NCBI GenBank assembly: GCA_021828925.1
Contig: JAJZCT010000140.1
Location: 1-7,837 of the forward strand
Reading direction: 5' to 3'
DNA: 7,837 bases
Source: Planctomycetota bacterium
Lineage (GTDB): Bacteria; Planctomycetota; Phycisphaerae; WQYP01
The notes beneath the pieces are model-generated. The model saw only the letters and a program-made list of their open reading frames with translations. It did not search any database and was not told the DNA's origin. Positions 1-7,047 of the stretch are shown one piece after another; within the stretch, counting starts at the first letter, position 1; each line of letters begins with the position of its first letter. A program made the position numbers and the translations under genes.

Positions 1-76
1 CGCGCCGGGGCGGTCCACGCCATCCTGTCAGGAAGCTAATCCGATTCGCCATCGCATATACCCGCCGCACCCACAA

Positions 77-120
77 ATCAGTTTGCCCGTTGCTTCCCGG
101 GTGTGCCGAGGGGCACTGAT
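77..120. repeat. Imperfect inverted repeat upstream of mutS
   Basis: ATCAGT at 77-82 is the exact reverse complement of ACTGAT at 115-120. Inside it, after a two-base TT bulge, GCCC (85-88) pairs with GGGC (111-114). The 22-base interior contains CCCGGG and could fold further. The structure lies about 90 bases before the mutS promoter. It could be the terminator stem of a gene to the left, although the nearest T-run (about 129-133) is some ten bases away, or it could be an operator. The rest of 1-248 shows no supportable gene. Confidence 0.4.
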
Positions 121-212
121 CATTGCTCGCTTTTTCATGGTGTTCGCAACCGCTCGCATGGATGTTGCAGAAACGGGCACAGCCCCCCGGGCAATTATTT
201 CGTGCAAGCCGG

Positions 213-240
213 TTGGCATTACCGCTAAGGCAGGTACAAT
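213..240 (+). promoter_or_regulatory. Candidate sigma70-type promoter of mutS
   Basis: TTGGCA at 213-218 matches the -35 consensus at 5 of 6 positions, and TACAAT at 235-240 matches the -10 consensus at 5 of 6, with a 16-base spacer. Transcription would be expected to begin about 6-8 bases after 240, at or beside the mutS ATG at 249. The message would then have essentially no 5' untranslated region. No Shine-Dalgarno sequence lies at a usable distance before the ATG, since AGG-rich bases at 228-234 are about 14 bases away. This supports a leaderless reading. The assignment is by consensus match only. Confidence 0.6.
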
Positions 241-248
241 GTAGCGGC

Positions 249-2975
249 ATGGGTGAGCAACTGAACAATCAGAATATCGCGTCGATTGATCCGGCGGAAC
301 TTACGCCGGCCATGCGGCAATATCAGACGTATAAAGCTCAATATCCGGATGCCATTTTGTTTTTTCGGATCGGCGATTTCTACGAAACATTCTATGAAGA
401 TGCGCGGATTGTCTCGCGAACGCTGGGAGTGGCCTTAACCAGCCGCAGCAAAGGTGAAAATGCCGTACCCATGGCCGGGGTTCCGTACCACGCGGTGGAC
501 GGTTATCTGCAACGGATGATTGCCGCGGGTTATCGCGTGGCGATATGTGAACAAATGGAGGATCCCAAACAGGCCAAAGGCGTTATCGATCGGCAGGTCA
601 CGCGCTTAATTACGCCGGGCACGTTGACGGAAGATACCATGCTCGACGGCCGAGAGGAAAATTTTCTTGCCGCGATGCTGGTTCTCTCCACCCCCCCGGG
701 TACTGACGCGGCAACCGATCCCTTTGCGCCGGCCGCGGATGCAACCGAAACACAATGGGCGGCCATTGCGTGGTGCGAATTATCGACCGGGAAGTTCTTC
801 ACACTCGTTGATACGCTGGCGGCGTGCCGGGAGGAACTCGCTCGCATCGGCCCGCGTGAACTGATTTACCCTGAAGCGCCGGATCATCACGCTCCGCAAT
901 GGATTGAACATTTATGCGATATGATAAAACTCACGCTTACCGCCCGGCCGCCCTGGCAGCTTGATCAGCATCATGCGGTGGAGAGCATCCGGAAGCATTA
1001 CGGCGTGTTGAATGTTGCCGGCTTTGGTTTTGACGATGACCGCAACCCGGCGCTGCGCGCGGCGGGTGGGTTACTGGCGTATCTGCATGAAACCCAGAAA
1101 GCGGCGCTGGAACATCTGCAGCCACCCCGCGCTTTTGAGCGGCGGCGCCATCTGGTCATTGATCCCACGTCGCTGCGGTCGCTGGAAATCAACCGATCCC
1201 TGCGGCACAACTCGGCCGAGGGATCGCTGGTACGGGCGCTGGATAACACCAGAACACCGATGGGATCGCGCCTGTTGCGGCACTGGCTGTTATTCCCGTT
1301 GCGTGATCCGGCGGCAATTGAAGAGCGCTACAACATGGTCCAACGGATGCTGGATCTGGAAAATCGGCTCGATGAACTGCGGATGGTCATCACCGATTGC
1401 GCCGATATTGAACGCATTACCGCCCGGATCTGCTGCCGCCGCTGCACCCCGCGCGATCTTATTGCCCTGGCGAGGTCGCTTGAGACGCTGCCGGTACTGG
1501 CAAAACTGGCGGGGCAGAGCGGCTTTTTTGAAAATGCCACCGAGGAGTTGGCCGCTCTCGCGGCCCCGGCGACAGCGATCGCGGAAAAAATCCGCTCTGC
1601 GATTGCCGATGAACCGCCGGCACACCTGCGCGACGGCGGTGTAATCAGGGACGGCAGTGATGCGGAACTTGACCGGTTGCGCCTGCTGGCCAGCAACAGC
1701 CGGGCGTGGCTGGCGAATTATCAATCGGAACTTGTAGCGCGAACAGGCATTGCATCGCTGAAAGTGGGATACAACAAGGTTTTCGGCTTTTACATTGAAA
1801 TTACGCATGTCAATGCCTCGAAAATTCCCCCGGAATTTATCCGCAAGCAGACGGTCAAAAATGCCGAGCGGTATATTACTCCGGAACTCAAAAGCTTTGA
1901 AAGCGATTTATTAACCGCGCAGGAACGATCCAAAGCGCTGGAAATACATCTGTATGAGCAATTGCGCGAGTTTCTGGCCACTCAAAGCCAGTGCCTGCGG
2001 ACAATTGCCGGGCAGATTGCCCGTCTGGATGTCATCGCGTCGATTGCCCAGCAATCCAGAACCCACCGTTATTGCCGCCCCGTGATCACCACACAAAGGG
2101 AACTGCGCATCACGGATGCGCGGCATCCGGTGGTCGAGCAGATACTCGGTGACACATTCGTCCCCAACGATATTGAACTTCCCGCGGATGGCCCAACGCT
2201 GCAATTGATTACCGGGCCGAACATGGCGGGGAAATCCACCTATATCCGGCAAACCGCGCTATTGGTGATTATGGCGCAGGCGGGCTTTTATCTGCCGGCC
2301 AGACAGGCCACCATCGGGCTGGTTGATCGTATTTTCACGCGCGTTGGCGCAGCGGATGATCTGGCGGCCGGCCAGAGCACCTTTATGGTGGAAATGACCG
2401 AGACAGCCAATATTCTTTTGCACGCATCCGAGAATTCACTGGTGATACTCGATGAAGTTGGCCGGGGCACCAGCACCCTTGACGGTCTGGCTCTGGCCTG
2501 GGCGATTGCGGAATTTCTGGCCGGGACGACGCGCTGCAGAACCTTGTTTGCCACACATTATCACGAACTGACGCAATTGGCGCACAGCAGCCCGGCGGTA
2601 GTGAATTACAATGTGCTGGTGCGAGAATGGGAAGACCAGATTCTCTTTATGCACCGAATTGTGCCCGGCAGCGCGGATCGCTCGTATGGCGTGCAGGTGG
2701 CCCGGCTGGCGGGAATCCCGCGAAGTGTCATTCAGCGTGCCAGACAGCTTATGGAGCAATTGGCGGTGCATGTCGGGCGCGGAAAACCGCGTGCCGCTTC
2801 CACGGCGGTGGCAGCGCAAAGCGCCCTGTTTGACCCCGTGGAATCGCAGGTGGCCAGTCAATTGCAGTCTCTGGATCTGGATCGCATGTCTCCCATGCAG
2901 GCGTGGGAAGCCATTAAAATGCTTCAGGGTCTGCTGGCTGAGCAACAGAAAAAACGCAACACCGGCGTACGATAA
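249..2975 (+). CDS. mutS: DNA mismatch repair protein MutS
   Basis: This is MutS, the ATPase that binds mismatches and small insertion/deletion loops as a clamp-like dimer and then recruits MutL. The 908-residue product is slightly longer than typical (about 850-870). The N-terminal mismatch-binding domain carries the Phe-x-Glu motif at F44-Y45-E46. The C-terminal ABC-type ATPase has Walker A GPNMAGKST (656-664), Walker B LVILDE ending at D735-E736, the following GRGTS segment, and the FATH switch histidine at H770. QSALF (857-861) fits the QxxLF beta-clamp-binding consensus and precedes a helical C-terminal tail. A Pro/Ala/Asp-rich insert of about 20 residues (147-168) interrupts the connector domain and accounts for part of the extra length. 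The frame stays open upstream to 123, but ATG 249 is chosen because family homology begins just after it and the promoter abuts it. No mutL is in the window, and the gene converges on tmk. Confidence 0.97.
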   Translation: MGEQLNNQNIASIDPAELTPAMRQYQTYKAQYPDAILFFRIGDFYETFYEDARIVSRTLGVALTSRSKGENAVPMAGVPYHAVDGYLQRMIAAGYRVAICEQMEDPKQAKGVIDRQVTRLITPGTLTEDTMLDGREENFLAAMLVLSTPPGTDAATDPFAPAADATETQWAAIAWCELSTGKFFTLVDTLAACREELARIGPRELIYPEAPDHHAPQWIEHLCDMIKLTLTARPPWQLDQHHAVESIRKHYGVLNVAGFGFDDDRNPALRAAGGLLAYLHETQKAALEHLQPPRAFERRRHLVIDPTSLRSLEINRSLRHNSAEGSLVRALDNTRTPMGSRLLRHWLLFPLRDPAAIEERYNMVQRMLDLENRLDELRMVITDCADIERITARICCRRCTPRDLIALARSLETLPVLAKLAGQSGFFENATEELAALAAPATAIAEKIRSAIADEPPAHLRDGGVIRDGSDAELDRLRLLASNSRAWLANYQSELVARTGIASLKVGYNKVFGFYIEITHVNASKIPPEFIRKQTVKNAERYITPELKSFESDLLTAQERSKALEIHLYEQLREFLATQSQCLRTIAGQIARLDVIASIAQQSRTHRYCRPVITTQRELRITDARHPVVEQILGDTFVPNDIELPADGPTLQLITGPNMAGKSTYIRQTALLVIMAQAGFYLPARQATIGLVDRIFTRVGAADDLAAGQSTFMVEMTETANILLHASENSLVILDEVGRGTSTLDGLALAWAIAEFLAGTTRCRTLFATHYHELTQLAHSSPAVVNYNVLVREWEDQILFMHRIVPGSADRSYGVQVARLAGIPRSVIQRARQLMEQLAVHVGRGKPRAASTAVAAQSALFDPVESQVASQLQSLDLDRMSPMQAWEAIKMLQGLLAEQQKKRNTGVR

Positions 2976-3006
2976 GTTTTTTATACACGGTGAATCCCCT
3001 GCCACG

Positions 3007-3034
3007 CCGCAACTCCGTGCAACCTGCGTTGCGG
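3007..3034. repeat. Inverted repeat with 7-bp stem
   Basis: CCGCAAC (3007-3013) is the exact reverse complement of GTTGCGG (3028-3034), with a 14-base loop. It lies 32 bases after the mutS stop codon and is followed by GAAACT rather than a T-run, so it would be an atypical terminator. It could protect the mutS mRNA 3' end or be one arm of a larger repeat element. Confidence 0.45.
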
Positions 3035-3139
3035 GAAACTGGGAATATTTCCGCAGTCCGGATTGTGATCGGGAAGCAATCGCATGGCCGTTGTTCGCGG
3101 ATGTGACGTGAATGTCATCCATGGCCCCGCTCGCGAAGA

Positions 3140-3165
3140 CGGCCGCGGATTCCCATCCGCGGCTG
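3140..3165. repeat. Strong GC-rich palindromic hairpin
   Basis: GCCGCGGAT (3142-3150) and ATCCGCGGC (3155-3163) form a perfect 9-bp stem around a four-base TCCC loop. A G-T wobble (3141/3164) and a C-G pair (3140/3165) extend it to 11 bp. It is the strongest local fold seen in the window. Neither flank has a T-run, so it is not a textbook intrinsic terminator for mutS or tmk. It resembles the palindromic core of REP-like dispersed repeats in form only; copy number cannot be judged from one window. Confidence 0.6.
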
Positions 3166-3239
3166 CGTAGCACAAGCATAGCCCGCAAATAATAGTATTT
3201 TCGTGGTCCCGCAGCCCCGATGCCGTGCGGTTGGTTCTG

Positions 3240-3258
3240 CCGCGGTCGGTATCCGCGG
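3240..3258. repeat. CCGCGG inverted repeat
   Basis: Two CCGCGG boxes (3240-3245 and 3253-3258) flank a 7-base loop and can pair as a 6-bp all-GC stem. Each box is itself a palindrome. The same box appears twice in the stronger hairpin at 3140-3165, giving four copies in about 120 bases. This clustering suggests one composite repeat rather than independent chance hits. Confidence 0.4.
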
Positions 3259-3347
3259 GATGCGTCATGGCGCCGCAATGAGGCGATGGTGTCCCAAATG
3301 CGCCTGCCCCGGTACCCGCCATAGCCGGTTTCGGGAGCAACCGCGAG

Positions 3348-4040
3348 TCAAGAATTCGGGGCGTTTCGATCCGGGGCGAAAAATTCGATCAGAGTTTTTT
3401 CAATAGCCTGTTCAATATCATCGCGCGAGCCTTTGGCACTGATCACGCGATATCGGTCCGGAAAGTTTTGTGCCTGCCGCAGAAATCCTTCCCGAACCTT
3501 CTGATGGAATTCCGCCACACGGTTTTCAATACGATCCTGAAACAATCCGGGCTGAAAAGTGGAACCTTTTCGGGTGGGTTGGATGCGTTTGAGAGCCACT
3601 TCCAGCGGCACATCCAGGATGATCGTGAGATCCGGCCAGAGATTTTCCGTTGCCGCCCGGGCAACATCCAGAATACTCTGTTCCGGAATTCCGCCGGCGG
3701 TTCCCTGATAGGCCAGGGTGCTGCTGGTGTACCGATCCGCCAGAACGGTGATGCCTTTGCACAGGGCGGGCTTGATTTCTTCATACACCAACTGCGCCCG
3801 GCTGGCCATATATAAAAGCATTTCGGCGCGGATATGAAGTCCCTCACCGCGGCTGGTTAATAACAAATCGCGGATGTGCTCCCCCACCGGTGTACTGCCC
3901 GGCTCGCGCACGCGCACGGCGGGAACATTGATATCCGAGAGTTTTTTTTCAATGCGATCCATCTGCGTGGTTTTGCCGCAGCCATCGAGACCGTCAAATA
4001 CAATGAATTTTCCCGCTAATGATTTAAGCCCATCAGGCAT
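3348..4040 (-). CDS. tmk: Thymidylate kinase (dTMP kinase)
   Basis: Thymidylate kinase phosphorylates dTMP to dTDP with ATP in the cytoplasm, a required step for dTTP supply. The 230-residue product has the P-loop GLDGCGKT (17-24), the substrate-binding REPGSTPVGE segment (45-54), the DRY motif with following TSSTLAYQG (102-113), and a LID region around 157-172 containing R157 and R170. P-loop position 20 is Gly and the LID carries arginines, which fits the bacterial (type II) pattern. ATG at 4040 is chosen because GGAG (complement of 4046-4049) sits five bases upstream. A longer GTG start at 4082 would overlap ffh and lacks such a site. The ffh stop is 16 bases upstream of this ATG, so the gene is probably co-transcribed and translationally linked with ffh. 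An A8 run on the coding strand (3942-3949) encodes part of Glu-Lys-Lys near residues 31-33. Confidence 0.95.
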   Translation of the reverse strand: MPDGLKSLAGKFIVFDGLDGCGKTTQMDRIEKKLSDINVPAVRVREPGSTPVGEHIRDLLLTSRGEGLHIRAEMLLYMASRAQLVYEEIKPALCKGITVLADRYTSSTLAYQGTAGGIPEQSILDVARAATENLWPDLTIILDVPLEVALKRIQPTRKGSTFQPGLFQDRIENRVAEFHQKVREGFLRQAQNFPDRYRVISAKGSRDDIEQAIEKTLIEFFAPDRNAPNS

Positions 4041-4056
4041 GGCGTCTCCACAGGGA

Positions 4057-5502
4057 TTATTTTCCACGGCGGCGTTTTTCACGGGCGCGGCGTTTCTGCT
4101 CAGGTGTTAAGCGTGATGGAAGCTGCCGCACCACGCTGCCCATATTTCCTGAAGCCAGAGCGCCGGGGCTGATATTCTGCAGGTCCTGCATGGCTTTATA
4201 GCGACCTTTCAGGGACATATTGTTCATCTTTTTGAACATATCCCGCGCCTGGGAAAAGCTTTTAATCAGCCGGGATACTTCGTCGGGAAGCGTACCGGAG
4301 CCGCGGGCAATGCGGCGGCGCCGTGAGGCATCGACCTGATCCGGCACTTGACGTTCTTTGGCGGTCATACTCTGAATAATGGCTTCCACACGGTTGAGTT
4401 CATTTTCAGGCAGTTGAACGTCCTTCAAGGCCGAGCCGATACCCGGCAACATGCCCAGAAGCTGTTTGAGTGGCCCCATTTTTCGGATCGACCGCATCTG
4501 ATCAAGAAAATCATCGAGTGTGAAGGTATCCTTCGCCAGCTTTTCCTGCATCTCGGCGGCTTTGGCCTCATCGACATGCTGCTGGGCTTTTTCGACCAGA
4601 GTCAGGATGTCGCCCATGCCAAGAATGCGCTGGGCAATGCGGTCGGGATGGAATTCCTCCAGGGCCTGGAGTTTTTCGCCCACACCGAGAAATTTAATCG
4701 GCTTGCCGGTAACGGCCTTTACGGAAAGGGCCGCGCCGCCGCGGGTATCGGAATCAAACTTGGTGAGAATAACACCGTCGAGTTCCAGTTTTTCATTGAA
4801 TGCTTTGGCGGAATTGACGGCATCCTGCCCGACCATCGCATCAACCACCAGAAACACCTGGTGCGGTTTGACAACCTGTCCGATCTGCTGCAATTCCTGC
4901 ATGAGCTGATCGTCAATGTGCAGGCGGCCGGCGGTATCAAGAATCACGACATCGCGGCCGTTCTGACGGGCGAAATCAAGCGAGCGGCGACAGATGGCGA
5001 CAGGATTGGCACTGGCATCTTCACGGTATACCGGAATATCAATCTGCCGGCCGAGCGTGGCCAACTGCTCCATGGCGGCGGGGCGCTGGGTATCGGCGGC
5101 GACCAGAAGGGGATTTTTACCTTTGGCTTTCAGATACAGGCCGAGCTTTCCGCAGGTGGTGGTTTTCCCCGAACCCTGCAAGCCGCACATCATGATGATG
5201 GTGGGAGGCGGTTCGACAAACAAAATGCGCGTATCCACCGGCCCCATTAAGGCGACCAGTTCATCGAATACAATTTTGACCATCTGCTGCCCGGGTTCCA
5301 CCGAACTAAGCACCTGGGTCCCCACGGCCTTGGTCAACACACGGCTGGTGAAATCCTCCACGACATCATAGTGAACGTCGGCTTCCAGAAGCGCGTTACG
5401 CACCTGCTGCATGGATTCACGGACATTGCTTTCGCTGATGCGTCCACGTCCGGAAAGGTTCCGGAACATGCTGGAGAATTTTTCTGACAGTTGATCAAAC
5501 AT
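4057..5502 (-). CDS. ffh: Signal recognition particle protein Ffh (SRP54)
   Basis: Ffh is the SRP GTPase that binds signal sequences and 4.5S/SRP RNA and delivers ribosomes to FtsY at the membrane. The 481-residue product shows, in order, a helical N domain (about 1-90), the G domain with P-loop GLQGSGKTT (107-115), DTQRPAA (137-143), DTAGR (189-193) and TKFD (247-250) followed by RGGAALS, and a methionine-rich M domain from about 310. The M domain contains GMLPGIG and the RNA-binding SRRRRIARGSGT (393-404), and the tail is very basic. The length is slightly above the usual 430-460. ATG 5502 (MFDQL...) matches the family N terminus. ATG 5511 (three residues longer) and GTG 5535 are possible alternatives, and none has a good ribosome binding site. 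It lies between ispG (95-base gap) and tmk (16-base gap). No SRP RNA gene was seen in the window. Confidence 0.96.
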   Translation of the reverse strand: MFDQLSEKFSSMFRNLSGRGRISESNVRESMQQVRNALLEADVHYDVVEDFTSRVLTKAVGTQVLSSVEPGQQMVKIVFDELVALMGPVDTRILFVEPPPTIIMMCGLQGSGKTTTCGKLGLYLKAKGKNPLLVAADTQRPAAMEQLATLGRQIDIPVYREDASANPVAICRRSLDFARQNGRDVVILDTAGRLHIDDQLMQELQQIGQVVKPHQVFLVVDAMVGQDAVNSAKAFNEKLELDGVILTKFDSDTRGGAALSVKAVTGKPIKFLGVGEKLQALEEFHPDRIAQRILGMGDILTLVEKAQQHVDEAKAAEMQEKLAKDTFTLDDFLDQMRSIRKMGPLKQLLGMLPGIGSALKDVQLPENELNRVEAIIQSMTAKERQVPDQVDASRRRRIARGSGTLPDEVSRLIKSFSQARDMFKKMNNMSLKGRYKAMQDLQNISPGALASGNMGSVVRQLPSRLTPEQKRRAREKRRRGK

Positions 5503-5597
5503 TTGGTTCATCCACACAATGCGGTTGTGGCACACGCGGTGCCGCCGCGGTTGTCGTTCGGCCTGTTATCACGGAATGTCTGATTCCGCGCCTCGCA

Positions 5598-6845
5598 TTA
5601 TTGATTTAATACCGGCAGAGCGGTTCCACCATCCGCCTTCGCGGCCGCGATTTTGGCATAACCGGAACCCAGTTCACCAATGGGGTCCGGCGGAAGAATA
5701 TCAACAACTTTTTCGCCAAGCCTGGCTTCACCACGCAACACCCGGTCCTGGAATTTTTTGCATTCTTCCAGCAGGGCATCGAGAATTTTTTCTTCCGGGA
5801 CGTTGGCGACTTTTTCACCCTGAACATAAATAATGCCGCGCTTATCACCGGCAAAAATGGCCACATCGGCACCTTCACATTCGCCGGGGCCATTGACCAC
5901 GCAGCCCATGACCGCCACCTTAATCGGCAGGGTAATTTCTTCCTTGAGCTTGCGGTTGACGTGCTGCACGAGGGTAAAAAGATCAACCTGAATTCGTCCG
6001 CAGGTTGGACAGGCGATGAGTTCCGCCCCCTTGCGCTGCCGCAGACCCAGCACATACAGCAGTTCCAGTCCATCCTGAACTTCATACACCGGATCATTGG
6101 CATAACTGATGCGGATGGTATCACCGATCCCGTTGGCCAGAAGCGCTCCCAGGGGAACCACACTGCGGATGGTACCGGTTTCCTTGGGACCGGCGTGGGT
6201 TACGCCCAGATGCAGCGGGTGATCAAACCGCTTGGAAATTTCGGTATAGGCATCGATCACCAGAATCGGATCGATGGATTTGGCGGAAATCACAATATCA
6301 TAGAAATTTCGCTCGTAGAATATATCGAGATATTCCTCAAGTTTGGTAATCATGATCGCCAGGATATGGCCATGGCGATTATTGCTGAAAACGCCCCCCA
6401 GTTCGCGCATGCGCTTTTGTTTGTCCTTACGCTCAACAATCGAACCTTCGTTGACACCCACGCGAATGGGAATTTTCCGTTCTTTACATGCGTCAATGAC
6501 CGATTCCACCTGTTTGCGATCATTGATATTACCGGGATTGAGACGGATTTTGCTTACCCCGGCTTCAATGGCTTCCAACGCGCGCTGAAAATGAAAATGC
6601 ACATCCGCCACGATCGGCACATGCACCTGCTTCATGATCTGCTTCAGCGCTTCGGTATCTTTTCGTTCAGGAACGGCCACGCGGACAATATCGGCGCCTG
6701 CCGCGGCGAGTTTGTTGATCTCACGCACGCAATTGTCAATATCATGCGTATAGCCACTGGTCATGGATTGCACCACCACCGGAGCATCGCCACCAATGGC
6801 CACGTTTCCTACCATCACCTGCCGGGTTTTCCGCCGGGAAATCAT
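5598..6845 (-). CDS. ispG: 4-hydroxy-3-methylbut-2-enyl-diphosphate synthase IspG (GcpE)
   Basis: IspG is the [4Fe-4S] enzyme that reductively opens the cyclodiphosphate MEcPP to HMBPP, the penultimate step of the MEP isoprenoid pathway, using ferredoxin or flavodoxin electrons. The 415-residue product is the compact bacterial form with no large plant/Chlamydia-type insert. The N-terminal TIM barrel has VQSMTSGYTHD (about 25-35) and RLNPGNI (101-107). The C-terminal iron-sulfur domain has CPTCGR (C279, C282) and GCVVNGPGE (C315, E322), the three cluster cysteines and the conserved glutamate. A tail of about 40 residues (from about 375) rich in Pro, Gly and Ala follows the conserved core. ATG 6845 is preferred over the adjacent TTG at 6848 because AAGGAG (complement of 6853-6858) is seven bases upstream. 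It is first in the leftward ispG-ffh-tmk block, with its promoter probably near 6913-6944. Confidence 0.96.
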   Translation of the reverse strand: MISRRKTRQVMVGNVAIGGDAPVVVQSMTSGYTHDIDNCVREINKLAAAGADIVRVAVPERKDTEALKQIMKQVHVPIVADVHFHFQRALEAIEAGVSKIRLNPGNINDRKQVESVIDACKERKIPIRVGVNEGSIVERKDKQKRMRELGGVFSNNRHGHILAIMITKLEEYLDIFYERNFYDIVISAKSIDPILVIDAYTEISKRFDHPLHLGVTHAGPKETGTIRSVVPLGALLANGIGDTIRISYANDPVYEVQDGLELLYVLGLRQRKGAELIACPTCGRIQVDLFTLVQHVNRKLKEEITLPIKVAVMGCVVNGPGECEGADVAIFAGDKRGIIYVQGEKVANVPEEKILDALLEECKKFQDRVLRGEARLGEKVVDILPPDPIGELGSGYAKIAAAKADGGTALPVLNQ

Positions 6846-6888
6846 CAATATTCTCCTTGGGGCATGTAAAGCCCTTCATCACGGCCGT

Positions 6889-6944
6889 TTAACATTGCCG
6901 CATAAACTCTTTATTATAATGCTTAATGCCGCATGGGGAAACAA
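6889..6944. promoter_or_regulatory. Divergent promoter region with shared palindromic -10
   Basis: Bases 6913-6920 read ATTATAAT, a perfect palindrome holding TATAAT on both strands. Rightward, TTAACA (6889-6894, 5/6) lies 17 bases before TATTAT (6912-6917, 5/6), predicting a start near 6924 and a leader of about 120 bases before the ATG at 7047. Leftward, toward ispG, TATAAT (complement of 6913-6918) is a perfect -10. Its upstream partner is weak: TTGTTT (complement of 6939-6944) lies 20 bases from TATAAT, or 17 bases from the overlapping CATTAT. The two polymerase footprints would overlap, so firing is probably mutually exclusive. Both promoters are inferred from consensus matches only. Confidence 0.5.
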
Positions 6945-6969
6945 TCACCGACATGAAAAAACTGAAAAT

Positions 6970-7047
6970 ATGAAAATCGGTTGTTGCTCCATGCGTCAGC
7001 CGATGATATGCTCCCAACTGCAAATGGCATGCGATGAGGTTGTGTAA
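6970..7047 (+). CDS. Possible 25-residue Cys-rich leader peptide
   Basis: An ATG at 6970 opens a 25-codon frame encoding a peptide with four cysteines (5, 6, 14, 20), five methionines and the C terminus CDEVV. Its TAA overlaps the ATG of the next gene as TAATG, which is typical of translational coupling. It would lie inside the predicted rightward leader. Against it, there is no Shine-Dalgarno sequence before 6970, the downstream gene has its own GAGGT site, and a frame this short can arise by chance. A still shorter frame, ATG 6953 encoding MKKLKI, ends with its TGA overlapping this ATG. No family is recognised. Confidence 0.2.
   Translation: MKIGCCSMRQPMICSQLQMACDEVV

Larger units (their letters stand above)
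2976..3347. other. Convergent intergenic spacer, hairpin-rich, no gene seen
   Basis: This 372-base spacer separates the 3' ends of mutS and tmk. Open frames cross it on both strands, but none has a ribosome binding site, a recognisable domain or a sensible start, and several run antisense into mutS. It holds at least three GC-rich inverted repeats (listed separately) and four CCGCGG boxes. No stem is followed closely by a strong T-run on either strand, so it does not look like a standard bidirectional terminator. Dense palindromes in a convergent spacer suggest a dispersed repeat element or a structured 3' region. The sequence alone does not settle which. Confidence 0.5.

Noticed and set aside
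28..219. 63-codon minus-strand frame upstream of mutS
   Set aside because: It has no domain and no convincing ribosome site, and it crosses the inverted repeat at 77-120.
123..248. Upstream extension of MutS by 42 codons
   Set aside because: It would place the promoter inside the coding region, and the added residues do not resemble the MutS N terminus. ATG 249 fits the family.
2954..2982. Intrinsic terminator at the end of mutS
   Set aside because: A T6 run (2977-2982) follows only a 4-bp ACGC/GCGT stem ending eight bases earlier, too weak to call.
2436..3278. 280-codon minus-strand open frame spanning the mutS 3' end and the spacer
   Set aside because: It overlaps the conserved MutS ATPase C-terminal region antisense, and its translation resembles no protein family. 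The spacer part follows palindromic DNA.
2976..3347. SRP RNA or other standard RNA gene in the spacer, prompted by nearby ffh
   Set aside because: No GGAAG/AGCAG-type SRP core or tRNA-like cloverleaf could be found by eye on either strand.
4038..4082. GTG start at 4082 for tmk
   Set aside because: It adds 14 residues overlapping ffh and has no Shine-Dalgarno. ATG 4040 has GGAG five bases upstream and fits the family start.
4348..5250. 300-codon plus-strand open frame
   Set aside because: It lies entirely antisense to the well-supported ffh gene and has no recognisable domain. It looks like a by-product of codon bias on the opposite strand.
5961..6869. 302-codon plus-strand open frame
   Set aside because: It is antisense to ispG, and its His/Phe/Ile-rich composition reflects mirrored codons. 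No ribosome site or family is visible.
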